DNA from: Sphingobacterium sp. SYP-B4668 | GTDB taxonomy: Bacteria > Bacteroidota > Bacteroidia > Sphingobacteriales > Sphingobacteriaceae | Direction of reading: 5' to 3' | Assembly: GCF_027627455.1 (NCBI RefSeq) | Contig: NZ_CP115483.1 | Coordinates: 868,001-932,000, forward strand | Length of the DNA stretch: 64,000 bases | In this document: one piece after another, positions 16,996-26,660 of the stretch | How the letters are laid out: each line of letters opens with the position of its first letter | Numbering within the stretch: position 1 is the stretch's first letter | Notes under the pieces: model-generated | The model's input: the letters and a program-made list of their open reading frames with translations, nothing else | Databases searched by the model: none | What the model was told of the DNA's origin: nothing | Translations under genes and position numbers: made by a program

Positions 16996-18279
16996 GTGCT
17001 AAATATGAGAAATATCTCATCCGTTTTGGGAAGACTTGCGAAGTCAATATCAGTATGTGTGGTATTGTTATTTGCCGTTACGAATGTGTCGCAAGCGCAG
17101 GATGCTAAGGAAGGTGAAGCTATCTTCAAATCTAAATGTACGTCCTGTCACGCGATTAACAGAAAATTAGTAGGTCCTGCATTGAAGGATATTACGAAGA
17201 CTAAAGATGAAGAGTGGTTGGTCAAGTGGATTAAGAATTCACAGGCAATGATCGCTTCTGGAGATGCGGATGCAATCGCGATTTTTGAAGAGTACAATAA
17301 ATCTGTGATGACTTCATTTACGGATTTGTCTGACGATCAAATCAAAGGTGTTTTAGCTTACATCGATGCGGAGAGTGTAAAAGCTGATGCTCCAAAAGAA
17401 GGTGGTGCTGAGGGTAGTGGTGGTACGAAAGATACTGGTGCTTCAACTTGGTCTATCTTAGGTATGTTTGGTATTATTGCTTTGGCAGTAGTTGTTATCG
17501 TGTTGCTTAACCGTGTCACTAAGACATTGGAGAAAGTCATTGCGAAAAGTCAAATTGCTGAGGATGCAAATCTACACACTGGAGCAGATAGCCGCTACTT
17601 GGTCTTTGCTAAAAACTTTGTCAAAAACAAAAAGCTTGTGTTTTTTGCAGTTTTGATGATTGTCGCAGTTCTCTCCGTTGCAGGTTGGAAAACAATGTGG
17701 GAAATTGGTGTGCATGAGGGGTATAAGCCTGTGCAGCCGATTAAATTCTCTCACCAACTTCACGCAGGTGTAAACAAGATTGAATGTCAGTACTGTCATG
17801 GTGGCGCTTACCAATCTAAAAATGCGTCGATTCCATCGGCGAATGTGTGTATGAACTGTCACAACACTGTAACGGCCTCCGAGCATTACGAAGGAGAGAT
17901 TTCTCCTGAGATTGCTAAGATTTACAAGGCATTGGATTACAATCCTGATACTCGGACGTATGGTAGCAATCCTACACCTATTCAGTGGATTCGTATTCAC
18001 AACCTTCCAGACTTTGCTTACTTTAATCACTCGCAACACGTCGTTGTCGCTGGTGTAGAGTGTCAAACTTGTCACGGACCTATACAGGATATGGAAGAAG
18101 TGTACCAATACTCTCCATTAACAATGAAATGGTGTGTGGATTGTCACAGAACAACTGAAGTAAATACTGACAATAAATACTATGACCAACTCATCGAAGC
18201 TCACGAGAAATTGAAAAAAGGTGAGAAGATGACAGCAGCGATGATCGGTGGTCTTGAGTGTGGTAAATGTCACTATTAA
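16996..18279 (+). CDS. actA: Alternative complex III subunit ActA, multiheme cytochrome c
   Basis: The 427-residue protein has a signal-anchor-like N-terminus ending near SQAQ. A fused class I cytochrome c domain follows (CTSCH at about 48, KLVGPALKDI). Two membrane segments lie near 150-170 and 215-235. The C-terminal multiheme part contains CQYCH, CMNCH, CQTCH, CVDCH and CGKCH. That makes six CXXCH sites, against the five of classical ActA, because of the extra N-terminal domain. ActA passes electrons within the quinol:cytochrome c oxidoreductase that replaces complex bc1 in this phylum. It is the first gene of a 15-gene operon. Confidence 0.92.
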   Translation: MLNMRNISSVLGRLAKSISVCVVLLFAVTNVSQAQDAKEGEAIFKSKCTSCHAINRKLVGPALKDITKTKDEEWLVKWIKNSQAMIASGDADAIAIFEEYNKSVMTSFTDLSDDQIKGVLAYIDAESVKADAPKEGGAEGSGGTKDTGASTWSILGMFGIIALAVVVIVLLNRVTKTLEKVIAKSQIAEDANLHTGADSRYLVFAKNFVKNKKLVFFAVLMIVAVLSVAGWKTMWEIGVHEGYKPVQPIKFSHQLHAGVNKIECQYCHGGAYQSKNASIPSANVCMNCHNTVTASEHYEGEISPEIAKIYKALDYNPDTRTYGSNPTPIQWIRIHNLPDFAYFNHSQHVVVAGVECQTCHGPIQDMEEVYQYSPLTMKWCVDCHRTTEVNTDNKYYDQLIEAHEKLKKGEKMTAAMIGGLECGKCHY

Positions 18280-18322
18280 TAATTATTATTTAGGAATACG
18301 CAATCTTATATATACAGCTTAA

Positions 18323-21300
18323 ATGGATAGCAACAAGAAATATTGGAAAGGTTTGGAAGAATTGCATCAAACACCTGCTTTTGTGAAAAACAGCAAAGGT
18401 GAGTTTGCCGAATCGATTCCTGTAGAAGATGTATTGAATGAAGCCGGCTTGAGTACTAAAACTCCTCGTCGTGATTTCTTAAAAGCATTGGGCTTTGGGT
18501 TAGGTGCTGTAACACTTGCAGCGTGTAATCGTACCCCTGTGCACAAGGCTGTGCCTTACGTTATCAAACCTGAGGAGATTACCCCAGGAATCCCTAACTT
18601 CTACGCTTCTTCTTTCAACGGACAAAGCGTTTTGGTTAGAACACGTGAAGGCCGTCCTATTTCCTTAGAAGCCAACCCAAATTCTATTGGTTTGACTCAA
18701 GGTACAGATGCTGCTACATCAGCATCCGTATTGGACCTATACGATATGTCAAAGGTTCAGAACCCTCAAATTGGAGGTAAAGAAGTAGAGTGGTCCAAAT
18801 TGGATAGTACAGTTATAGCAGCTTTAGATAAAGCTGCTGGAGCTGGAAAACAGATTGCGATTGTCTCTAGTACACTTAATAGCCCTACGGCATTAGCAGC
18901 AATTGCTAAATTGGCAGCTAAATACCCAACCACGAACCTAGTGCAAGTGGATGCTGTCTCTTACAGTGGTATTGCTGAAGCTAACAATCAAAGCTTCGGA
19001 AAGCCTGTAATTCCTTCTTATCATTTTGATAAAGCACAAGTGGTTGTTTCAGTTGCTGCTGATTTCTTAGGAAGTTGGTTAGCAGGTGAGGAGCACACGC
19101 AAGATTATATGAAAAATCGTGACTACAAATCATTGAAAAATGGTAAGATGTCACGTCATATCCAATTCGAGTCGGGTCTTAGTATGACCGGTTCTAATGC
19201 GGATGTTCGTATTGCAATTAAGCCTTCAGAAGAAGGGTCGGTCTTAATCTCACTTTATAACGAAGTGACAGGTTCAAGCCTTCCTGGTGGTATCACAGTG
19301 CAAAAAGCACAAACCGCTGTTAAATTGGCCGCGAAGGAGTTGCTGGCTAATAAAGGTGCTTCGGTAGTTGTAGCAGGTTCTAATGACGTGAACGCGCAGG
19401 TGTTGGTAAATGCTATCAACAGTGCTATTAGTGCCTATGGTCCTGTTATTGATTTGACAAACTATTCGAAACAACACCAAGGTTCGGATGCAGCATTCCA
19501 AAAATTCCTAACTGATGCGAAAGCAGGCCAGGTAGGGGTAGCATTTTTCTTGAACAGCAACCCAGTATATAACTACTTTAAAGCGGAGGATGTAAAATCC
19601 GCAATCGCTAAAGTGGAATTTACTTTGTCATTCTCCGATCGTGCAGATGAGACTGCTTCTGAATTGAAAGCAATAGCTCCTAACAGTACATTCTTAGAAT
19701 CTTGGGGTGATGCCTCGGCGACAGAGGGTTATTACACCATTGTACAACCGACGATCAATCCCGTGTTCAATACAAGACAAGCAGAACAAAGTTTGCTAGT
19801 CTGGGCTGGAGAAAGTGTCAATATCTACGAATTTGTTAAGCAAACATGGGAAGCCACTATTTTGCCAGGATCTGGTAAGACTTGGAAAGATGTATTGCAA
19901 ACAGGTTTCGTTTACAAAGGAACCAGCACTGGTGCTGCTGTAGCATTTGCGGGTAATGTCAATTCAGCAGTGTCCGCATTGTCAGCGGCGGCAAAGAATA
20001 TCGCTGGCGATGTAGAGCTTAAGCTTTACGAACCAACTACAGTTCGCGATGGCCGTTACGGAAACAACGCTTACTTATTAGAGTTGCCCGATCCAGTATC
20101 TAAAGTGACATGGGATAACTATGCTGCTCTTAATCCTGCCTATGCTGAAGAGTTGGGTCTGGGAGAGAATGGTATCGTTACAGTAGAGGCGAATGGTTAC
20201 AAAATCGATCTTCCGGTAGTATTACAACCCGGACAGGCAATGAAAACAGTATCTGTAGCTTTAGGTTTTGGACGCGAAAAAGTAGGTAAAGCTGGTGATG
20301 GGGTTGGTAAGAATGCTTATCCTTTTGCTAGTCTAGTTAACGGTACAGTACAACTTGCAGCTAAAGCAACCGTGACGAAAGCGTCTGGTACATACGAGCT
20401 TGCGCAAACTCAAACGCATCATACGATTGAAGGACGTAATATCATCAGAGAAACGTCATTCGCCAAATACCTTAAAAACCCAGCGTCAGAGTCAGGTAAG
20501 TTCTCCGATAATCATAAAACATATGATTTGTGGAATAAGTTTGAACAGCCAGGTCACAAATGGGTAATGGCTATCGACTTGAACGCATGTACTGGTTGCG
20601 GATCATGTATCGTAGCCTGTAACGTCGAGAATAATATTCCAGTGGTGGGTCGTGACGAGGTGCGCCGTCGTCGTGAGATGCACTGGTTGCGTATCGATCG
20701 TTACTACACGATTGAAGAGGAAGGTAAGACATATACAAAAGAGAAAGAAATCGCTCATATTAAAGATTTCGAAAATGTAACGGTGGTTCACCAACCGATG
20801 TTATGTCAGCATTGTGCGCATGCACCTTGTGAGACGGTATGTCCGGTATTGGCAACTGTTCACTCTTCAGAAGGTCTTAACCACATGGCTTATAACCGTT
20901 GTTTCGGTACTCGTTACTGTGCGAACAACTGTCCATATAAAGTACGTCGTTTCAACTGGTTTAACTACTGGAACGATTCTCGTTTCGACAACTACTTGAA
21001 TAATGAATTCACTCAGTTGGTATTGAACCCAGATGTTACATCACGTTCACGTGGGGTAATGGAAAAATGTTCAATGTGTATCCAACGTATCCAAGCTGGT
21101 AAATTGCATGCTAAAATGGAAAACCGAAAAGTCAAAGATGGCGACATCAAAATGGCTTGCCAGTCGGCTTGTTCAGCAAATGCTATCATCTTCGGTGATG
21201 CCAATGACCCTGAATCAGAAGTTTCTAAAGCGTTACGCAACGAGCGTGTTTATTATGTTCTAGAAGAAATCAACGTACAACCAGGTATTGGTTATATGAC

Positions 21301-21328
21301 GAAAGTTAGAAACACATTTGAAGCTTAA
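18323..21328 (+). CDS. actB: Alternative complex III subunit ActB, molybdopterin-oxidoreductase-like with Fe-S domain
   Basis: The protein has 1001 residues. A twin-arginine motif (TPRRDFLKALGFG, RR at 49-50) is followed by LAAC, so it is Tat-exported and possibly lipidated at Cys68. The N-terminal two thirds resemble a molybdopterin oxidoreductase large subunit; in ActB proteins this part lacks the cofactor. The last third is a ferredoxin-like domain with CTGCGSCIVACNVENN (about 755), CQHCAHAPCETVCPV (about 828), CFGTRYCANNCPYKVRR (about 859) and CSMCIQRIQAGK (about 916). These ligate the 4Fe-4S and 3Fe-4S clusters. It lies between ActA and ActC as in other Bacteroidota. Confidence 0.95.
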   Translation: MDSNKKYWKGLEELHQTPAFVKNSKGEFAESIPVEDVLNEAGLSTKTPRRDFLKALGFGLGAVTLAACNRTPVHKAVPYVIKPEEITPGIPNFYASSFNGQSVLVRTREGRPISLEANPNSIGLTQGTDAATSASVLDLYDMSKVQNPQIGGKEVEWSKLDSTVIAALDKAAGAGKQIAIVSSTLNSPTALAAIAKLAAKYPTTNLVQVDAVSYSGIAEANNQSFGKPVIPSYHFDKAQVVVSVAADFLGSWLAGEEHTQDYMKNRDYKSLKNGKMSRHIQFESGLSMTGSNADVRIAIKPSEEGSVLISLYNEVTGSSLPGGITVQKAQTAVKLAAKELLANKGASVVVAGSNDVNAQVLVNAINSAISAYGPVIDLTNYSKQHQGSDAAFQKFLTDAKAGQVGVAFFLNSNPVYNYFKAEDVKSAIAKVEFTLSFSDRADETASELKAIAPNSTFLESWGDASATEGYYTIVQPTINPVFNTRQAEQSLLVWAGESVNIYEFVKQTWEATILPGSGKTWKDVLQTGFVYKGTSTGAAVAFAGNVNSAVSALSAAAKNIAGDVELKLYEPTTVRDGRYGNNAYLLELPDPVSKVTWDNYAALNPAYAEELGLGENGIVTVEANGYKIDLPVVLQPGQAMKTVSVALGFGREKVGKAGDGVGKNAYPFASLVNGTVQLAAKATVTKASGTYELAQTQTHHTIEGRNIIRETSFAKYLKNPASESGKFSDNHKTYDLWNKFEQPGHKWVMAIDLNACTGCGSCIVACNVENNIPVVGRDEVRRRREMHWLRIDRYYTIEEEGKTYTKEKEIAHIKDFENVTVVHQPMLCQHCAHAPCETVCPVLATVHSSEGLNHMAYNRCFGTRYCANNCPYKVRRFNWFNYWNDSRFDNYLNNEFTQLVLNPDVTSRSRGVMEKCSMCIQRIQAGKLHAKMENRKVKDGDIKMACQSACSANAIIFGDANDPESEVSKALRNERVYYVLEEINVQPGIGYMTKVRNTFEA

Positions 21329-21358
21329 TCTTGTTCAATACTTGAAATTAAAAAAACT

Positions 21359-22837
21359 ATGTCATCGCATAACGAATCAATATTAAGAGAACCATTAATG
21401 ACTGGTCGTGATATCACCTATGCTAAGATCACGGATGATATTCTGCTACCAGTTGAAAATAAGCCAAATAAAGCTTGGTGGATTGGATTTACAGTAGCTG
21501 CTTTAGGCGCTTTATTATGGGTAGTGAGTGTGGGTTATACCTTTTGGACCGGTATCGGTGCTTGGGGACTTAACAAGACTGTTGGATGGGCGTGGGATAT
21601 TACCGACTTCGTATGGTGGGTAGGTATCGGTCACGCGGGTACGTTGATTTCAGCGGTACTCTTGATTTTCCGTCAGAATTGGCGTAACTCCATCAACCGC
21701 TCGGCAGAGGCCATGACTATCTTCGCCGTTATCTGTGCTGCAACATATGTTGTCGCGCACATGGGGCGTCCTTGGCTAGCTTACTGGATTTTCCCACTTC
21801 CAAATCAGTTTGGTTCACTTTGGGTAAACTTTAACTCACCCTTAGTGTGGGATGCCTTCGCTATCTCCACTTATTTCACGGTATCCTTGGTCTTCTGGTA
21901 CTGTGGTTTATTACCGGATATTGCTACAGTACGTGACCGCGCTACAGGAATGAAACAAAAGGTCTACAAGGTCTTGTCTTTCGGATGGAACGGATCAGTC
22001 AAGACTTGGCAACGGTTTGAGATTGTTTCTATTATCCTTGCGGGTATATCTACACCACTCGTACTCTCGGTACACACGATTGTATCCATGGACTTTGCAA
22101 CGTCTGTTATTCCAGGATGGCACACGACTATCTTCCCGCCATATTTCGTTGCGGGCGCGATTTTCTCCGGATTTGCAATGGTGCAGACGTTGTTATTGAT
22201 TCTTCGTAAGGTGATGAACTTCGAAGATTACATTACGATGTTCCATATCGAAGCAATGAATAAGATTATCATGATTACGGGTTCTATCGTTGGTATTGCG
22301 TACTTGACGGAGTTATTCATTGCTTGGTATTCAGGTTCGGAGTATGAGATGTATGCATTTGAAAATCGTATCGCTGGACCTTATGCTTGGGCATATTGGT
22401 CAATGATGACATGTAACGTAATCTCTCCACAATTGTTTTGGTTCAAAAAAATCCGTACCAGTATTCCGATTTCATGGGTATTGTCCATTGTTGTAAACAT
22501 CGGTATGTGGTTTGAACGTTTTGTAATTATCGTAACTTCATTGCACCGCGATTACCTCCCTTCTTCTTGGGCTATGTTTTACCCTACTTGGACGGATGTA
22601 GGTATCTTCGTCGGATCTATAGGTCTATTTTTCACTTTATTCTTATTGTTCCTACGTTTCTTGCCTGGTATTGCAATCGCAGAGGTCAAGTTGTTATTGA
22701 AAAGTTCAAGTTTACAACACAAGACCAAATTGGTTAAAGAAGGTGCTTTCCCTGAAGAACAAGTTGCATTCTTCAGAGATTCATTGGAGAAATATGATTC
22801 AGTTACTGAACAGGATATTAAAGAGTTACAAAAATAA
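21359..22837 (+). CDS. actC: Alternative complex III subunit ActC, NrfD-like quinol-oxidising membrane protein
   Basis: The 492-residue protein has about ten membrane helices and belongs to the NrfD/PsrC polysulfide-reductase-type family. Conserved stretches include WWVGIGHAGTLISAVLLIFRQ and VAHMGRPWLAYWIFPLPN. ActC binds menaquinol and passes electrons to the Fe-S clusters of ActB. It starts 30 bases after actB and 5 bases before actD. Confidence 0.95.
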   Translation: MSSHNESILREPLMTGRDITYAKITDDILLPVENKPNKAWWIGFTVAALGALLWVVSVGYTFWTGIGAWGLNKTVGWAWDITDFVWWVGIGHAGTLISAVLLIFRQNWRNSINRSAEAMTIFAVICAATYVVAHMGRPWLAYWIFPLPNQFGSLWVNFNSPLVWDAFAISTYFTVSLVFWYCGLLPDIATVRDRATGMKQKVYKVLSFGWNGSVKTWQRFEIVSIILAGISTPLVLSVHTIVSMDFATSVIPGWHTTIFPPYFVAGAIFSGFAMVQTLLLILRKVMNFEDYITMFHIEAMNKIIMITGSIVGIAYLTELFIAWYSGSEYEMYAFENRIAGPYAWAYWSMMTCNVISPQLFWFKKIRTSIPISWVLSIVVNIGMWFERFVIIVTSLHRDYLPSSWAMFYPTWTDVGIFVGSIGLFFTLFLLFLRFLPGIAIAEVKLLLKSSSLQHKTKLVKEGAFPEEQVAFFRDSLEKYDSVTEQDIKELQK

Positions 22838-22842
22838 TAGCA

Positions 22843-23379
22843 ATGAGCAATACAAAATATATACTAGGTAGTTTTGCTGACCCAGACGAAATGATGCATG
22901 GGATAGACAAATTGCAGGAAAATAATATCAGCATTTACGATTGCTTTACTCCTATGCCTATTCACGGTATAGAAGCCAAATTAGGAGTACGTCCATCACG
23001 TCTTCCAATTGCAGCTTTTTGTTTTGGAATTACAGGTACCATTTTAGGATTTAGTTTATTGTATTACACCATGTCATATGATTGGCCAATGAATATTGGG
23101 GGAAAGCCCTCTATGCCATTGCCTAACTTTGTTCCGGTGACATTTGAGGTGACGATTTTACTATGTGCATTAGGTATGGTTGCTACATTCTTTTATCGCA
23201 ATCACTTATTCCCAGGACGCACACCACGCGTTATGGATTTAAGAGCCACTGACGATCGTTTTATCATTGCTATTGATGCACACGAAAATACTGATCATGA
23301 GAAGATTGACTCTTTGTTGAAGGAAGCGGGAGCCGTAGAAGTTAAATACAATGAAAGAAAATATGTTAGCTATGAATAA
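22843..23379 (+). CDS. actD: Alternative complex III subunit ActD (DUF3341)
   Basis: The 178-residue protein starts KYILGSFADPDEMMHGIDKL, the usual DUF3341 N-terminal domain. Two membrane segments follow (about 55-75 and 95-115) with a proline-rich linker between (GGKPSMPLPNFVPV). The C-terminal part returns to the cytoplasm (DRFIIAIDAHEN). ActD is a structural subunit. Its stop overlaps the start of actE, suggesting translational coupling. Confidence 0.93.
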   Translation: MSNTKYILGSFADPDEMMHGIDKLQENNISIYDCFTPMPIHGIEAKLGVRPSRLPIAAFCFGITGTILGFSLLYYTMSYDWPMNIGGKPSMPLPNFVPVTFEVTILLCALGMVATFFYRNHLFPGRTPRVMDLRATDDRFIIAIDAHENTDHEKIDSLLKEAGAVEVKYNERKYVSYE

Positions 23380-24001
23380 GAAGAATTTTCTTGGAACTGT
23401 ATGTGCAGCTTTAGCCTTTGCAGCAGTTGCTTCTGCTTGTGGTGATGGGACCACTCGTAGTAGAGGATGGGAATTTTCTCGTAATATGTATGATCCAATT
23501 GGTTATAATCCGGATCAACCAAATGAGAATTTTAAAAACAAACAAACCGCTCAGACTCCTCCCCAACATACTAATCCTATCGGATTCGATAGATTCGAGT
23601 ATGCGAATACTTTGGAGGAGTACGAACGTGCAGGTAGAGAAGCCGTCAATCCATTGGAATTGACTAAAGCTAATCTGGCTGATGGTCAGGCACTCTTCAC
23701 TACATATTGCGCGGTATGTCATGGACCAGATGGAAAAGGAGATGGACCTATCACTAAAGATAGAGAGATTACAGATTCACGTGGAACTCGTAAATTGGAA
23801 AATTTTCCGCCGCCTCCATCTTATCATAAAACCGATGCTGCAAGTTCTTCAAGAGGAGGCTTAATGAGCGAATTAACGGATGGAAAGATTTATCATACCA
23901 TCTATTATGGACATAACTCGATGGGCTCGCATGCTTCTCAACTGTCACCTGATGATCGTTGGAAAGTGGTAATGTATGTTCATGAATTACAGAAGAAATA
24001 A
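23372..24001 (+). CDS. actE: Alternative complex III subunit ActE, monoheme cytochrome c lipoprotein
   Basis: The protein is 209 residues from the ATG at 23372, which overlaps the end of actD by 8 bases. I prefer it to the upstream ATG at 23351 because it gives a clean lipoprotein signal (MNKKNFLGTVCAALAFAAVASAC, Cys23 lipidated). A single CAVCH heme site lies near residue 113, followed by GPDGKGDG, and distal Met candidates occur near the end (HNSMGSHASQL). ActE carries electrons from the complex to a soluble cytochrome or directly to the oxidase. Confidence 0.92.
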   Translation: MNKKNFLGTVCAALAFAAVASACGDGTTRSRGWEFSRNMYDPIGYNPDQPNENFKNKQTAQTPPQHTNPIGFDRFEYANTLEEYERAGREAVNPLELTKANLADGQALFTTYCAVCHGPDGKGDGPITKDREITDSRGTRKLENFPPPPSYHKTDAASSSRGGLMSELTDGKIYHTIYYGHNSMGSHASQLSPDDRWKVVMYVHELQKK

Positions 24002-24020
24002 TCTAACACCGAAATATTAA

Positions 24021-25256
24021 ATGGGAACTCACAGTCATCATCACGATTATAATTTTAGCGAACAGTTTGCTTTCGGTGGTAAAGCGAAGTTGTTTAGCAT
24101 TATCGCTATCGTTATTGGATTAGTGGCAATAGCCTATGGTTTATTTGCTGGTGATTCACATACGACAGAGCGTACTTACGCTAACCTGTTATTGATGGGA
24201 TATTATTTTGCTTGCGTGTGCGCAGCAGGGGCTTTTTTCGTGGCCTTGCAAAGCGTGACACAATCAGCTTGGTCCGCTGGACTAATCCGTATTCCGCAAG
24301 CTATGGCAAGTACTTTGCCAATTGCAGCCATTGTATTGTTTATTATCTTGGCTTTTGGATTGAATACACATAACCTTTATCATCATTGGACAGGAGAGGG
24401 ATTGACCGATCCGAATAGCCCTAACTATGATGCTTTGGTCGCTGGTAAGTCAGCATTCTTGAATATACCTGGTTTTTTAATCCGTCAGGTGATATTCATG
24501 GGGTCATATAGTATATTTGCGTTTGTACTAGCAAAACTTTCTTACAAAGAGGATTTGGAGGGTGGATTGAATTCTTATAAAAAGACATTCAAATTATCAG
24601 CGATATTCTTGGTTATTTTTGGTTTTACAACACCAATCTGGTCTTTTGATACTATCATGTCTTTGGAAGCCCATTGGTTTTCGACTATGTTTGGTTGGTA
24701 TAACTTCGCAGGTATGTGGGTAAGTGGATTGGCGACAATCGCTATTATCTTGATTTTATTGAAAAAGGCAGGTTACTTGAGTTGGGTGAATGAAAATCAT
24801 TTACACGATTTAGGTAAATTGATTTTTGGTTTTTCTATTTTCTGGACATACGTATGGTTTGCACAGTTCATGTTGATTTGGTATTCCAATATTCCAGAGG
24901 AGACTGTCTATTTTTACAAAAGATGGGAACCGGAATACAAACCTTGGTTTTGGGTGAATGTATTGATTAACTTTGTCGCTCCAGTATTGTTATTGATGGA
25001 CCGTGATGCTAAGCGTAAGCTGAATATGATGTTGTTCGTATGTATAGTTATACTTTTAGGTCATTGGTTGGATTACTATATCATGATCATGCCGGGTACA
25101 GTTGATAATCATCCCGGATTTGGGATTATCGAAATCGGTACTGCTATCGGATTTGTGGGATTGTTTACATTCTTAGTGATGTCTAAGTTGAGCAAGCATG
25201 CCTTGGTTCCGAAGCATCATCCATTTATGGAAGAGAGTTTAAATCATCAGATATAG
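24021..25256 (+). CDS. actF: Alternative complex III subunit ActF, integral membrane protein
   Basis: The 411-residue protein has about ten membrane helices and a His-rich start (MGTHSHHHDYNF). ActF is the second, smaller NrfD-related membrane subunit and is annotated in this phylum as a quinol:cytochrome c oxidoreductase subunit. It lies 19 bases after actE and directly before coxB, which fits the known supercomplex of alternative complex III with an aa3 oxidase. Confidence 0.93.
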   Translation: MGTHSHHHDYNFSEQFAFGGKAKLFSIIAIVIGLVAIAYGLFAGDSHTTERTYANLLLMGYYFACVCAAGAFFVALQSVTQSAWSAGLIRIPQAMASTLPIAAIVLFIILAFGLNTHNLYHHWTGEGLTDPNSPNYDALVAGKSAFLNIPGFLIRQVIFMGSYSIFAFVLAKLSYKEDLEGGLNSYKKTFKLSAIFLVIFGFTTPIWSFDTIMSLEAHWFSTMFGWYNFAGMWVSGLATIAIILILLKKAGYLSWVNENHLHDLGKLIFGFSIFWTYVWFAQFMLIWYSNIPEETVYFYKRWEPEYKPWFWVNVLINFVAPVLLLMDRDAKRKLNMMLFVCIVILLGHWLDYYIMIMPGTVDNHPGFGIIEIGTAIGFVGLFTFLVMSKLSKHALVPKHHPFMEESLNHQI

Positions 25257-25300
25257 GTTTCTAATCAAAACGATATTACGTTCTAACGTTATTATAAGAA

Positions 25301-26632
25301 ATGAAATTCAAATTACATAACAGATTCAGATCCATAATGGGTTGTGCGCTTGCAATGGGCTTGTTTTTTTCAACTCCCACATTTGCAAGTCAAGATACCG
25401 TCGCTGTAGACTCGGCGGTGCAGACAACTGCGGTAGCTGCTCCGACTGATTCAGCAAAAGTCGAATCTGCATCTACAACTGCAGTAGATTCAGCTGCGGC
25501 GGGTGCTACTGTTTCATCAACTTCAAGTGCAAAGAGTAAGCCTGTCATAGAAGAGGTGAAAAAGATCGATCCACAGGTCTATAAAAATTTAGTGTATTAC
25601 ATCTTATTATTCCTAGCTATTTGTACCGTTGTTGCAGTAGTAGGGAAGGTGCTTTCTCTTTACGAGTTAGTGACTAAGATGAATGGAAAATACAATCCAT
25701 TGGCAGGAAACAATTTGCAGGCCATCCTTTTGGGATTGTTCCTGATTTTCTTCCTATATGGATTGTACTATGGATATGATGTTTGGGGAAGATGGGCATG
25801 GCGTGATGCTGTCACGGAGCATGGTAAGTTGATTGATAACATGTTTATCATCACGACCGTGATTACTACTTTGGTGTTGATCTTGACGCATATTTTACTA
25901 TTGACATTTCCTTTTGTCTACAGAATGCGTGCGAAGCGTCAAGCTTATTACTATCCACACAACAATACAATTGAGAAGATTTGGACGATTATTCCTGCAG
26001 TTGTCTTGACGGTATTGGTCTTGTTTGGGTTCTTCACATGGAGGACAATTACCAATGTTCCTGAAGACCTTCAAAAATCCGCGCTACAAGTTGAGGTATT
26101 GGGCGAGCAATTTGCTTGGTCGGTAAGATATCCTGGGGCTGACGGAAAGATAGGTAAACGTAACTACAAAATGACCACGCCAATCAATCCTTATGGTATT
26201 GATTTCAATGATAAGAACTCTTGGGATGATATCCAGGGTTCGGATATAGTGCTACCGGTAAATAAATCGGTCCGTTTCCATATCCTTTCTAAGGATATTA
26301 TTCACTCTTTCTTTATTCCAGACTTTAGAGTTCAGATTAATGCGGTACCGGGTATGACCAACTATTTCCAATTCACACCGCAGGTGACAACCGCAGAAAT
26401 GCGTGAGCGCATGAACGATCCTAAGTATGATTTCGTGATGTTGTGTAACAAGATCTGTGGTTCAGGTCACTACAATATGCAGAAGAAAGTCGTTGTCGTG
26501 ACAGAGAAAGAATACAAAGAATGGTTGAGCACACAAGGTAAGTACTTCAATGAGGATTTGCAGAAGGAGTTTGCTGCACAGGAGTCAAAAGAGAATAAAG
26601 AGGAAGTTGTCAAGACTGCTTCATTGAAATAA
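25301..26632 (+). CDS. coxB: Cytochrome c oxidase subunit II
   Basis: The protein has 443 residues, longer than usual. A signal peptide (ends near FAS, residues 28-30) and a low-complexity Ala/Ser/Thr/Val stretch (about 33-80) come first. Two extra helices follow near 92-116 and 138-160. Then come the two standard helices near 178-205 and 225-248. The CuA domain carries His335 in IIHSFFIPDF and the set C382-x3-C386-x3-H390-x2-M393 (CNKICGSGHYNM). It receives electrons from cytochrome c or ActE. The long N-terminal extension is typical of Bacteroidota subunit II. Confidence 0.96.
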   Translation: MKFKLHNRFRSIMGCALAMGLFFSTPTFASQDTVAVDSAVQTTAVAAPTDSAKVESASTTAVDSAAAGATVSSTSSAKSKPVIEEVKKIDPQVYKNLVYYILLFLAICTVVAVVGKVLSLYELVTKMNGKYNPLAGNNLQAILLGLFLIFFLYGLYYGYDVWGRWAWRDAVTEHGKLIDNMFIITTVITTLVLILTHILLLTFPFVYRMRAKRQAYYYPHNNTIEKIWTIIPAVVLTVLVLFGFFTWRTITNVPEDLQKSALQVEVLGEQFAWSVRYPGADGKIGKRNYKMTTPINPYGIDFNDKNSWDDIQGSDIVLPVNKSVRFHILSKDIIHSFFIPDFRVQINAVPGMTNYFQFTPQVTTAEMRERMNDPKYDFVMLCNKICGSGHYNMQKKVVVVTEKEYKEWLSTQGKYFNEDLQKEFAAQESKENKEEVVKTASLK

Positions 26633-26660
26633 ATTGTATTAAGAATTTTTAAAAAATAAT

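Noticed and set aside
17572-18108. 178-residue minus-strand ORF inside actA
   Set aside because: It is antisense to the conserved heme motifs of actA, with no promoter or family features.
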